A stretch of 64,000 bases of DNA. Origin: Lasiodiplodia sp. COLG20. Its lineage: Eukaryota > Ascomycota > Dothideomycetes > Botryosphaeriales > Botryosphaeriaceae. Location of the stretch: the NCBI GenBank assembly GCA_009801085.1, contig VNWV01000047.1, positions 1 through 64,000 of the forward strand. The letters run 5' to 3'. The notes under the pieces are model-generated. The model was not told the origin of the DNA. It did not search any database and saw nothing but the letters and a program-made list of their open reading frames with translations. Shown one piece after another: positions 1-10,470 of the stretch (its first letter is position 1; the number at the start of each line of letters is the position of its first letter). The position numbers and the translations under genes are program-made.

Positions 1-326
1 CCCCCCCCAAACCACCATTGTAACTCCGAACCATATAGGTATGCGGATCCCAACGAGCTCCCCTCAAAAATTGACATTGCACTATCCCAGACTGGCACAA
101 GGACAAAGGGAATCATTTGTGCTGCAGAATCATAAATAATAGTATAATGATAGCTTCCGTGATCTAATGTTATATATCTTGGTCTTGCAACTAAGGGGAG
201 AGTCTAACTATAAGTACATGGTCGAGTCTAGTCCTTGCTCGAAACGTGTGAGTAGCGTTATTATAAATTCGTAGTCCTCCGTGAACCATTGAGCTTGCGT
301 AAAGAAAGAAAACCCTGAAGCTTTTG
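1..326. other. No gene seen at left edge
   Basis: AT-rich flank downstream of the AIM9-like gene. The first 8 bases are a C run. I see no open frame with coding character and no RNA gene; it probably holds the 3' untranslated region of the minus-strand gene that ends at 327. Confidence 0.5.
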
Positions 327-2166
327 TCACCAAGGCCACATCGCCTTAATCTCTTCAATCTCTTCAGGCGAGGATCCCTCTTTGACACAGTGATCTATGA
401 GCTTCTCTCGCAGCTCGTTGTTTGCCTTCTGTATCCCCTCGAAATCAGAATCAGGGTGGATCCAGCCTTGGGAATCCATAGGCAGGATTTTCTTGATACC
501 ATCTCGGACATCCACGTAATCCTGATACTTTTCATCTTCCTTCTTGGACCTTTCAAGGTAATCCTCGGTGAATTTGATTGGGCAGTCCCCGGAGAAACCG
601 TATAACTCCTCATCATCCCAATCTTTGGCTATTCGGAGCAGGCAAGAACGCAGAGGCACGACCCCCTCATACGGGGTTATACGGCAGGCGGTGAACAGAT
701 TTGGGTAGTAGGTTGGCAGAGCTAGTGCGAGGTAGATGTTCTCGTTCATGATACGACAGCCATGATGGTACATCTTGGCCAGGACGGCTTGGTTGCGCTC
801 AAATATGGCTGCAGCTTGATCATCTTCATCCATCTGGTCGTAGTCGTCTGGGAGTTTTGTCTCCGATGGTTCTGTCTCTGGGGTCCACGTGAAGCCCTTG
901 GAGATTTGAATGAATGCGGGGAATTGGACCTGGCAAAACAAGGGCGCAACAACGGCGGATTGCCAATCGATGACTGAGACAATTTTGGTCGGATCCTTAT
1001 CAGAGACAAAGATGTTTCCAATGTGTAGGTCTTTATGCCAGAGCTTCGGTTCCCCTAGTCGTGCAGGTAAACTCTGTAGGCCCATCTTGGAAAAGACGGC
1101 TTTGGCCATCTCCAAGAGAGCAAGCTGCTCCTCAATAGAGCCGCGGGGTGGCCCGCAGGGCTCAGCTGGTCTAGGCTTCCGTTTGATACGTGCAATCTGT
1201 CGTTCCGCAATTGCAATGCCGTAGGCAGATAAAGTAGACCCTAATTATGGATTCTCGTTAGTCCGTAAAATTAAGTAGCGCAGTGTTACTCACATGGTCC
1301 TGGATCGGAACGGGCCTGTGCAGATTCCGAGTCATTCTTGTGAGATTGCCTAGACGACGGACCGATGCAAAAACGGCCAGAAGGGTCCATCTCAGGGGCT
1401 AGAGGTTCGTACTTCTCGCCGTCGTTCAGAGACTCCCGCAGGTAGAGACTTCCATATGCAGGAAAATCGATGGCTTCCAGTTCATTCTCAATTTTGCACA
1501 AGTTTGGGATGAGTTTGAGTTGGTTTTCAGGTTCCATCTCGTCCCATTTCTTGGAAAGTTGGCAGCCAGCGACCTTCTCCATTAGGATGTATTCGGTGCC
1601 GACTGGATTTGAAGCATCGTTGTTCCAGGCTAGGAGTTTTGGGACGGGAACTTTGGTGTGGTCATGGACTATTGATGATTAGGCGAAAAGTTTCCGTCTT
1701 GAACAACGGAGGACGTACGGTATTGTAGAACGGCAGCCTCGGAGGCTGTCATGTACTTGGAGGGCCCAGCGTAAGAAAACGGGAACTTAGCAACAAGCTC
1801 GGTCCCGTCCTCTTTGGTCATGATCAATGCCTTATTAGAGCCGCCCTCGATCTTCTCAATTGCGCAGACGGGCGAGTTGCTGCCCGTAGAAGCAGCTATT
1901 GCGCATAGCTGGTCCAGGTCGAACTTCAGGTACCTTTGATCAAATTGTTCCTTTTCTCTAACCAAAAAGCGACCACTGGTGTATTTGAAAAGGTCCTCAC
2001 GACCGATTGGTTTTCCTATGGCAATTTAGTTGACAATTTGAATCGGGGATGGGTGGCGCTTACCCCGGCAGAAGATTGAAAGGGTTCTGGATGGCGAAGT
2101 CAACAGAACATGCTTGCTTCTCCAGAATCTTGCGCCGGTGGATGTAAGAGAGACCAGTAATGCCAT
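327..2166 (-). CDS. AIM9-like aminoglycoside-phosphotransferase-fold protein, mitochondrial
   Basis: Four exons (2064-2166, 1719-2015, 1294-1668, 327-1240) join in phase to about 562 residues; introns are 48, 50 and 53 nt. The start at 2166 is the only ATG whose frame passes the first intron into the KYTSGRF block that is conserved near the N-terminus of this family. Residues 1-34 are Arg/Ser/Leu-rich without acids, as in a mitochondrial presequence. The kinase-like fold shows a nucleotide-binding region with VAKFPF (exon 2), a Brenner-type loop HKDLHIGN (D329, N334) and IDWQ (D350) in place of DFG. Fungal AIM9-like proteins belong to the APH/choline-kinase family; most have no proven substrate. 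The catalytic residues look intact, so an active small-molecule kinase is possible but unproven. Neighbours give no pathway hint. Confidence 0.88.
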
Positions 2167-2851
2167 ACTGTTTGCCGATGCCCAAAAGGAGATTCTGGTG
2201 GAGAGAACAGAGCTGAAAATGAGGCAGCAGAGTTGCAGAATTTCTCATCGCAATTTTCCAGCAGGGAGATAGGGCATCAAGAGTTGGACAAGCGGAAGCA
2301 CTGAGATGATGAAAAGCAAGGCCGTAGAGAGACAGGCGAGATGCAGATGTAGACGGCGTAGACCCGGCTTATCAATTGCCTGAAGATGGCGGTGAAATGA
2401 GTGATGTGTTTCCAGGCAGCATTGCGGCGTAGCAAGAAGACTCAAGGTGGGGCTGTTTCACGGAAGCGCTGGGTGACATAAGCAAGGCGCTTGGGCCCAC
2501 ATTGTATAGGCAAGGAAGCCAATGAGTCAGTGACTGCAGACTCTCAAAGTCCAAGCACTCCTGTATTTTCTACTCGAAAAAGCTGAGGATGCGTTTGGGT
2601 AGGCAGCAGTCAGTCTTTCAATTGAGGCATCACTTTTAGCCACCCACTCAACTTCCCTATCACTAACATCCCATGAAGATGATATGACAAAGCCAAAAAT
2701 TGTGTGTCGCGAACAATTGCGCTAAAAATTCGATTTGTTGCATAATTGATAAGAATAAAAACCCCGGCATCCTGCCGCAATACGCATCACCATCGAAACT
2801 CTGCACATGTTGCACAACCAGCAAAGCGCGGATGACGCCTGTAACAATCTC
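2167..2851. other. Intergenic, no gene seen
   Basis: Lies between two minus-strand genes and holds the 5' region of the AIM9-like gene and the 3' region of the membrane-protein gene. Short open frames here have no coding character. Confidence 0.5.
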
Positions 2852-5067
2852 TCAATCCGACGATGCCGTATCAGCGGCAGCCATCTTCCCTCCCGCCATC
2901 ACCACCTCCAGCGTCTCCGGCGGCGCCACGAGGACCGGATGATCCACGTCCGACACGTCCACCACCGCAAGCTTGGTGCCGCCCGTTGCGGACGCAACCA
3001 CGACCGGGACCTCCGTGGCGGCGCCGGTCCAAGTACCCAGACCGAGCTCCTCGTGGGCCAAGCGTTGCAGCTGTAGCGTGCCGTTCGTCGCCCATTCGAG
3101 CCGGTGGTAGACGTCGAGGTTGCGCTTGCGTTGGATGTAGGCGATGCAGGGCTCGAGTGTGTATGAGAGGATGATGAAGGTGCCGCCGAGTGAGAAGATG
3201 ATGGCGAGGCCGAGGGTGCTGAAGGATGTGTAGGCTGTGCTGCGGATTTTCTGGATGGGTGGCGGCAGGTGGTTAGCGAGTGTCAAAGCTAATTGATTAC
3301 GTCTTGCCTTTTTTTTGTTTTGTGAGAAACGAATGTTGAGAACGGACACACCTGATTTTCGCACCGAAGTTTCTCTTCCTTTGTTTGCGGCTTTGAGAAC
3401 AACTGCTGTGCGTCAGCTATCGAAGGCCCTGTCACCTGCTCCGTGACTAAAAGCTGCAGCGCAGCCAGGGTCCCCTGCCACCACAGCTCCACTTCCTTCT
3501 CCCATTGGTTGTCCGGTACAGGGTTTGAGAGAGGTCCATAGAACGCGTTGCGGGCGTCGAGCGCCGTTATTCCAAGCATCTGGATGAAGTCGACGACCTC
3601 TATATGAGCATCGATGATAAGAGACAGGATAGACTTGGCGTACGTCCGCTGGAGTTCAGACGAGAGTGTCTGGTTCAAAACAGGCCGCAAGCTGGCTGCA
3701 GCTGTCAGGGGCGTGCATCCCGTTTTTAGAAGCTTGTTGGGATCGCAGATTTGGTGCTGCATCGTACACGCCATGATGCCGTCGGTGTGATCCGAAAAGT
3801 AGGTCATGTCTCGGCTATCTGGCCACTGTGGATTCACGTTTTTCATCCCAGCCGGGCGGTGCGCTGAGAAGATTGGGTCGTCGACTTGCTCAATGAAGGT
3901 CACGCTGTGGCCTATGACCGCTATGAACGCAACGTCGGCGTCGTCGGGACGTAGCTCTGGGATGGGCAGCCAGTCTGTCTGTTCGTTGTCGGGGATTCCT
4001 CCGCGGTAGGCCATAGCCCTGCTCGAGATGTTGCATCACATCAGCCAGAGCCTCTTGGAAAAGGAATAAGTGAGATGTTTTACTTACCATACTGTATAGT
4101 CCGAGAAATTGAAGGACAGATCTTGCCCCAAGACTGGCTCCTGCCAAGCTTTCCAGGAGAATGCCGGCGAGTCCGTATCATTGCGTCCCATATTCCCGAA
4201 AAAATAGAAAGACTCGACGTTCTGTTCGTTGCCCGGAATTGGCTGTGTGCGCACGTAGCCGTCTCTCCTGAGGGGTGCGCATGTAGCGACGCTTCGATAC
4301 GCAAAGCGATCGTCAGGCGCTGCGTTTATCCCAAAGTCGTTATGGCTGTCCAAGTATCCCGTATCCAGCTGGAGAACTGAAGTGTTATGAAGGCACATCC
4401 CATTCGAGAAGGGGCAGGAAACATTGAGCCGTTTGGAGTACTGTAACCTATCCTTGATGTATGTCTTGCAATTCTGCTTAAGCACATTCCCATTGTAACA
4501 GTATCGGGCGTAGTTCAGAGATGCGGCCCCCTGCTGGCTCCAGTAGGATGAAGATAAAGACGTGAGGTTAAGCGAAAGTAGCTGGACGAAATAGGGTCTG
4601 CAGTTGGACCCCTTCAGGAGAACATCGTCACCGGTCGAGGTCGACACCCGAGATACGAAGATGCTGGCGACGCTGAAAGCTAAAGCAATCAAAGCTGCGA
4701 ATGTGATCATAGGAGCCAAACGGCTAAGCGCCTGACGCCGGTGGGTTCTCCAAGCCCAAGCCAGCAGAACGAAGTTCCGAAGCCCGTTTGCGCTGGTGGT
4801 CGCGTTCCGTAGAACTGCCTGCGTCTGGTGATATATGCCATCTTGCGGGGCTTCTGAGGACAAAGCCCAATGCAAAGCGAAACAGATCAGCCTGAAAAAA
4901 CTCGTTCCTGCTATAGTCACAAACAAAGCTAAGGACGCTGTGAGGATCTGGCCCTCTTGACGTGTGAGAGTGATTGTAGCGCCGCCAATTCGACCACGGC
5001 TCCAATTGATCCACGCTCCGGTGTAGACACTGTCTTCGTCAATACCCTGGTTGGCCAGTTGGTCCAT
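2852..5067 (-). CDS. Fungal membrane protein with three predicted helices, unknown function
   Basis: Three exons (4088-5067, 3352-4018, 2852-3250; introns 69 and 101 nt) give 681 residues. Hydrophobic segments at about residues 41-67 and 117-139 and a third at about 558-580 frame a long, Cys- and Asn-rich central region, which contains Asn-X-Ser/Thr sequons and is therefore probably outside the cytoplasm. The N-terminal block with GAWINWS and GATITLT resembles a large group of uncharacterised Pezizomycotina membrane proteins that often sit near HET or other variable genes. Exon joins W327 and Q549-K550 are in phase with consensus splice sites (GTAAGT, GTGTGT). No enzymatic motif is seen. A TATA-like box lies 126 nt upstream of the ATG. 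The function is unknown to me. Confidence 0.85.
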
Positions 5068-5192
5068 GACGTCTGAGTTTACTGGAGTGAAGGAGGCTAT
5101 ACAGTATCAGATGCAAGAGGGTCGGGCCTGCCCAACAAGCTTGAGCTGTGCATTGGATGATTGATGCTGGACTTGGAAGGCGACACTCGAGC

Positions 5193-5199
5193 CTTTATA
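5193..5199 (-). promoter_or_regulatory. TATA-like box of the membrane-protein gene
   Basis: TATAAAG on the minus strand, 126 nt upstream of the ATG at 5067. Sequence match only. Confidence 0.4.
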
Positions 5200-6861
5200 G
5201 TTGATCTCAGTCATCCATTAGGGATGCTACCCATAGCTACACTCCCCCCTTCACCTTCTGATACACGGCTCACGGCAAATGCCCTCGGCTTTCCCAAGGC
5301 TAGCAACCCCATATGAAGATTAACATCAGTGGTCGGGACTGAGTCTAAGCCTTGGAGCTTCTGCACCCGCCAACGCACCCCATAGGTCTGGTCTATCTGC
5401 TCCGATTGCTCCACTTCAGCAAAAGCTGCCTTCCAGTCTGCCTTTCAGGGATGTGTTCTATACACGGCATGATATTCAAGCCGCAGAATTTCTCGAGGGG
5501 CCAGAGAGTATTTTCAGGACCACTCTGGATTTTCTCAACTGTAAGACTTGCGGTGCTATTCACCACAACGTCTGCCTGTCAAGCGTACTTATGAAGTCGA
5601 CTTTCAACAAAAAGTGAAGAATAAAAAGCCCAATGGTGAAAGTTATTTTCGGTCTTTCAAGTTGTGTCGTCGCACAATTGCCTGCCATGACCGTTGGGCA
5701 TCAAACGAAAAGGGGGAAAAAAAAAAGGCTTACGCCTCTTTCGACCAGGGTCTTGATTGGGACCCTTCCCAGCAGTTCTCCCTCGTCACTATCAAAAATA
5801 CGAAGTCATTCTCGGTTATTATATATAGAAAGATAGCTGTCCGCAAATTCAGCCAATCATATTCCGATTCTGTATGGCTTATGGCTGAAGACCCCCTGGT
5901 AGATGCAGGGCGGAACTCCGCTTGGCATCCGGCCCTCTCTGCCCTCCCCCACGGGGCCCGCCGTGAACAATGCGGGCGGTCGACCAGCCATCTAGATAAT
6001 TCAGCAAAGCCATCCAATACCAATAATGCCGCAACATGTCAAGTTGCCAGTGGCTCCGATAGGCAGAGTTTCTGGTTGCGAACGCTTTTTTCTTTTTCGA
6101 CAAGCGGGTGCTGCCATTTCGAAAACAAGTTATTCGTCAACCATCCCACGTAAGTTATCGCGCATTTATCTTGTAGGTTAATCTTTCAACCGAGTCTTGC
6201 CAGAACTTGGAAAGTTTTAAAAGCTGTTTCTGCGAGTATCCTCTACAGCCTGTGCTGTCATTCTAATCAAACATGTCTTAGATAACGTTCAACCCTGTTC
6301 ACAGCTTTGTCATTATATTGCATTTTCTGAAAATTACGGTTCCAAACTGAGAATGGCAGGATCTAAGCGCAGCCTTGGCTCGTGCACCAGATCCCCCAGT
6401 ATGAAGCGGAACAGAAGAGATCTTTTCAGAGCCTGTAGTGCCGTTGTCACATATAGATAATTTAATTTATAATTGTGCATGCAATCGGTAAGAGCATGAA
6501 AGGACCCAGTTCACACGTGTGATAGTTTGAACATAGTTAAAGCTTTTGAGGGGGTGTCAGTGATTTGGTTTGTGCACCAACAGACGGATGTGGTAAGATA
6601 TCAAAGGGATCCTGTGCCTGACTTGGAAAGCGGCATAAACCCACTTGACTGTAAAGGACAAAGCTTTGCAGTTGAAAACACCTGATTCATCGGATATAAA
6701 GGATTACCGGATTTCTTTTTTCGCTTATCCCTGTTTGGCCCCCGCGAACAGGACCACATCCGGGCTCCGTCTCACTCTCGTCGGAGGTTCGGCGAAGGAT
6801 TCGTTGCTGACAAAAACACCGCAACCCCTCACCTCACGATATGAAGGTGTGTGCGTGCGCC
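5200..6861. other. Intergenic, 1.7 kb, no gene supported
   Basis: Divergent spacer between a minus-strand and a plus-strand gene. A 201-codon open frame at 5548-6153 has low-complexity, charge-mixed sequence without a family match I can recognise, and I do not call it. No RNA gene or repeat array is visible. Confidence 0.5.
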
Positions 6862-6926
6862 TCACATCCTCCTCTCACTCCACTCACAACAATCCACACA
6901 ATCCCACACGACCTGCAAAAAGAACA
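6862..6926 (+). promoter_or_regulatory. Pyrimidine-rich leader before NmrA-like gene
   Basis: A C/T/A-rich, G-poor stretch directly before the ATG at 6927, as is common at fungal transcription starts and short leaders. Inferred from composition only. Confidence 0.35.
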
Positions 6927-7886
6927 ATGGCGCACACAATCCTAGTAACAGGCGCAACAGGCCGCCAAGGCGGCGGGACCACCCGCGCCCTCCTGGCCCT
7001 CGCATCCGAGCGCAACATCCCCGTGACCATCCACGCCCTCGTCCGGGACCCCGCCTCAGACGCGTCCAAAGCTCTTGCCGCGCTCAGCCCAGCCGTCAAA
7101 CTGTTCCCCGGCAACTTTGACGACCCAGCCTCCATCGACGCCGCCGCCGCCACCTGCACGGCCGTCTTCATCAACGTCAACCCCAACCAGGCTGTCCCAG
7201 AAACGGAGCTGCGTCACGCGCGCAACATCCTGGCCGCCTGCGCGGCCGCGGGCACCGTCACGCGCGCCGTGTACAGCTCCGTGTCCATTCTGAGCAGCGA
7301 GCGGGCGCTGGCCGAGCTGGACGCGTGGCCGGGCATGGCGTGGTACATGCGGTCGAAGAAGGGGATCGAGGACGAGGTGCGCAGCGCCGCCTTCCTCACC
7401 GACGGCTGGACGCTGCTCCGCCCCGCCATGTTTTTCAGCAACTTCCTGCCGCCCGGCGTGGCGTTCATGTATCCGCGCCTGGCCTCGCACGGCGAGATCC
7501 GCACCGCGCTGGACCCGCAGCTGAAACTCGCATGTCTGGATCCCGACGACATTGGCCGCTTTGCGGCGAGGGCGCTGATTGAGCGCGATCAGTGGAACGG
7601 GAAGATTATTCCGCTTGCGGGCGCGCACTTGACTATTGGCGAGATTGCGGAGAAGCTGACGGCGGCGGTGGGGGGCAGGAAGCAGGTCAAGGTGGTGCCG
7701 TATACGGAAGAGGAGCTTGCGAACAGTAAGGGAAACGTTCTCATTGATTCGGAGTTGTACAGGAATGAGTATCGTATCAAGGTTGATTTGGACGAGCTGA
7801 GGAGCTACGGGGTGCATTTGGGGACGTGGGAGGAGTTTGCTGAGCAGCACAAGAAGGGCCTTGAGGCGGGATTGGGTTTGGCTTGA
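6927..7886 (+). CDS. NmrA-like NAD(P)-binding protein
   Basis: A 319-residue intronless protein. The frame is open further upstream, but the ATG at 6927 starts directly at the Rossmann strand and follows a pyrimidine-rich leader, so I choose it. The N-terminus carries the dinucleotide motif VTGATGRQGG (residues 7-16), followed by the strand-helix pattern of atypical short-chain dehydrogenases and a tail ending in TWEEFAEQHKKG, typical of the NmrA/HSCARG group. Family members act as redox sensors, transcription co-regulators or reductases; the sequence does not say which. The Tyr-Lys pair of classical SDR enzymes appears only weakly (YMRSKKG), so catalytic activity is uncertain. The coding strand is much richer in G and C than the flanks. 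Confidence 0.9.
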   Translation: MAHTILVTGATGRQGGGTTRALLALASERNIPVTIHALVRDPASDASKALAALSPAVKLFPGNFDDPASIDAAAATCTAVFINVNPNQAVPETELRHARNILAACAAAGTVTRAVYSSVSILSSERALAELDAWPGMAWYMRSKKGIEDEVRSAAFLTDGWTLLRPAMFFSNFLPPGVAFMYPRLASHGEIRTALDPQLKLACLDPDDIGRFAARALIERDQWNGKIIPLAGAHLTIGEIAEKLTAAVGGRKQVKVVPYTEEELANSKGNVLIDSELYRNEYRIKVDLDELRSYGVHLGTWEEFAEQHKKGLEAGLGLA

Positions 7887-8564
7887 TTGTGGAACTGTAG
7901 CTTCATATGAAAAAAATGTATTTGAAGACTCGTACACCATCCTCTTTCACTTCTAGTTGTTATCATTATTCTTCACAATCATTACAAAATGGCCATTGTG
8001 TTTCAGTTGCTCAATGTAGCAGAACTGTTGTTGGTATGCATCTCTGGCTGATAAGTGCGCAGGATGTGCAAGGATTGTATAGTACGGGTTTTTGTTTGAA
8101 ATGTAAACTGCGGCGAAATTTGCATGATAGAAACAGAAAAGCGTCAATACTTCTTTTAAATCAAAGGGATAGTCCTATGCTGGAGTAATGATTGGGAAGT
8201 ACTGGCGAATAGCCGACTGAGAAATAAATGCTCGCCGGGCGCACGAGCCATGACAACTCGCCCCACATTCCTTGGGCTAAGCGTCAGGCAACAACGTCTC
8301 CCCCACTCTAGGTAGTCCCACCAGTGTATCAAAAGTTTTCGTCCTATTGGATGACTGTATCAACCGTTTTTCCGAGGTTCGCGGCAATTTCTCGTTCTTA
8401 AACAAGGAACAAGTAGGTTACAGAATTCCCACAAATCGCTCCAAGAATGTTCAACGGTCACTCGAATTAAATTCCCAGAATCACTGTTGGCTTTATTGGT
8501 ATTCAGAAGACTTTCCGGGTTATTCTCTTTCCCCCACAGATACCCTCAAGACACACTCTGGTAA
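7887..8564. other. Intergenic, no gene seen
   Basis: Separates the NmrA-like gene and the isochorismatase-like gene, both on the plus strand. Two short open frames have no coding character. Confidence 0.5.
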
Positions 8565-8571
8565 TATAAAG
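8565..8571 (+). promoter_or_regulatory. TATA box of isochorismatase-like gene
   Basis: TATAAAG, 71 nt upstream of the ATG at 8642, a normal fungal spacing. Confidence 0.45.
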
Positions 8572-8641
8572 ACTTGTACAAGTTTAGCTAGTGTCGTGAC
8601 TAGCGCAGGGCTAACACATCTCTAATCGCAGGTGCATCAAC

Positions 8642-9559
8642 ATGGAAACCAAACCGATGCCTCATCGCGAGACTCATGAAGCCTTCAGCAGCCAAGAAAT
8701 AGATACCCGCAGACCCAAGGTTATAGGGAATGAGAAAAGCTTTTGGCTATGGTCCGCCGAAGAAGGGTTTGACCTTACACACCCGCCGACACCCAGCTCG
8801 GAACCCATTCGCCCTCGCATTCGGATGGAGACAGCCAATGCTCCCATCACAATCTGTCCCGCCAAAACCGCGCTCATAATCATTGACATGCAAAATCTCT
8901 TCCTCGCGCGACCACTCGTGCCTCAGTACGAAGGCCACGATGCAGAGGAAGTCCTGCTTCGGCTCGGCATCCCAGCTGCACGCAAGGCCGGAATACAAAT
9001 TATCTGGCTCAATTGGGGTTTATCAGAGGATGATCTGAGGACGGCGCCTCCAACCGTGATGAGAACATTTGGTTTCAACAACGACGGCACGCTAAGGCCC
9101 GGCAGAGAAGTTGGTGTCGACCTTGGGCAAATCAAGCTCGATAGTGGTGAAGTTGTTCAAGGCGGGAGACTTCTCATGCGGAACCAATGGAATACGGAGC
9201 TTCACGGGGGCTTACAAGCAGCATTCCAAGATAGCCTAAAAGCCGCGCGTCCAGACCTTCGTTTCCACAAAAACAGGATATCGGGCATGTGCGACGCAAT
9301 GACGGAATGCACTGACTACCTCCTTAAGAACGGCTTTACAACGTTGCTGTTTACGGGTGTCAATACGGATATATGTGTGCTGGGAACACTTCAGGATGCA
9401 AACTCGAAAGGATTCGATACTATTCTGCTGAAGGATGGCTGTGGAACTCCTAATGGAGAGTCCGCGAAGGTAGCCACCGAGCGGAGCTGCAGCAGACCTT
9501 GGGGGTTCCTCTCTTCATGCGAAGAGTTGTGGCAAGGGGTGGAAAACATGGAGATATAA
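8642..9559 (+). CDS. Isochorismatase-family cysteine hydrolase
   Basis: A 305-residue intronless protein. The fold is recognised by the catalytic triad of the family: D82 in IIDMQN, K210 in FHKNRISG and nucleophile C245 in TGVNTDICV. The WGF.SSCEE block near the C-terminus also matches fungal members. The first ~65 residues precede the fold and include a WLWSAEEGFDLTHP segment that many fungal homologues share; a shorter start at M62 would still keep the whole fold, but the TATA box at 8565 fits the ATG at 8642. The family hydrolyses isochorismate, nicotinamide, N-carbamoyl compounds or ureas; the substrate cannot be read from this sequence. Confidence 0.9.
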   Translation: METKPMPHRETHEAFSSQEIDTRRPKVIGNEKSFWLWSAEEGFDLTHPPTPSSEPIRPRIRMETANAPITICPAKTALIIIDMQNLFLARPLVPQYEGHDAEEVLLRLGIPAARKAGIQIIWLNWGLSEDDLRTAPPTVMRTFGFNNDGTLRPGREVGVDLGQIKLDSGEVVQGGRLLMRNQWNTELHGGLQAAFQDSLKAARPDLRFHKNRISGMCDAMTECTDYLLKNGFTTLLFTGVNTDICVLGTLQDANSKGFDTILLKDGCGTPNGESAKVATERSCSRPWGFLSSCEELWQGVENMEI

Positions 9560-10470
9560 CGCCGTTGCGGCAGCCATTTCCCTTTTACGTTCTTGTAAAG
9601 TCATGAATCTTCTATAATCTCCTGTTGTCTTCCTGATATATCATCATGACGAGCTTTCAGTGTATGTTAAACTGATTTGACGCAGGTTTGATAGTTCTCG
9701 GATGGGAAATTCTTCTTATCTACTGGTACTCACACCTGTCATTGGGGCTATGCGCTGCGCGCTAACGGTATAAAGATCTTTAAAAGTCAACCATACCCCT
9801 CTGCAGATATCTCTTCATACCCATTTTTTCCTATAGCCGCATGCGCAAAGCGTCCGACGCTAGTAAACCTTATCTATTCGAGGGGTGCCGGAGGACGGGT
9901 GGTTTATTGTCAGATCTCAGGGCGTTGCTTTATTGACTGCCGAGTTTAATTCCCGTATTCTTTGCTTTTTCTTCAACACCAAGGCATATACCTTGTTCGT
10001 ATCACCACCAAGACGTCATCCATTCATTATACTTTATGACATCGCCCCAAGCAATTAATGTATATATACAGGTAATTCCGCCGCTGGATTCGTTCCCCAG
10101 CAGTGTTCAAGTCAATTCATTGCACTGTTCAACATTTATTAATTGGTACACTTACTTCATGATACCTCAACACTCGGCGAATTACCTATTTAGGCATAGT
10201 ACGTCATCACCCTGTATAAAGAAAGCTTTTATGCACGACAAGACGAGACGATATATGACGAAGCTAAGGTGTGCTGATTACTAATCTGTTGACGATTCAG
10301 TACCGACCCCGTCAACCGGGACAGGATCCACCTTCGTGATCATTGCTGACTGCCAAGAAAAATGTGCGGCGGGCAAACGTGGCCCGCATCCAGCTGTCAA
10401 ATTCTGCTCCACTCTTAAGCGCTTCGAAATTCCTCCATCTACTCCTCGATCCCCTTGACCGTAACGTCCC
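9560..10470. other. Intergenic, no gene seen
   Basis: AT-rich spacer between two plus-strand genes. No supported coding frame. The minus-strand frames at 10281-10686 run across the start of the HET gene and are shadows. Confidence 0.5.

Noticed and set aside
5548..6153. 201-codon plus-strand open frame
   Set aside because: No domain, signal or recognisable relative; lies in a spacer of ordinary composition and begins in a promoter region.
7056..7940. 294-codon minus-strand open frame
   Set aside because: Lies fully antisense to the NmrA-like gene; low-complexity Arg/Gly/Ala content typical of a GC-rich shadow.
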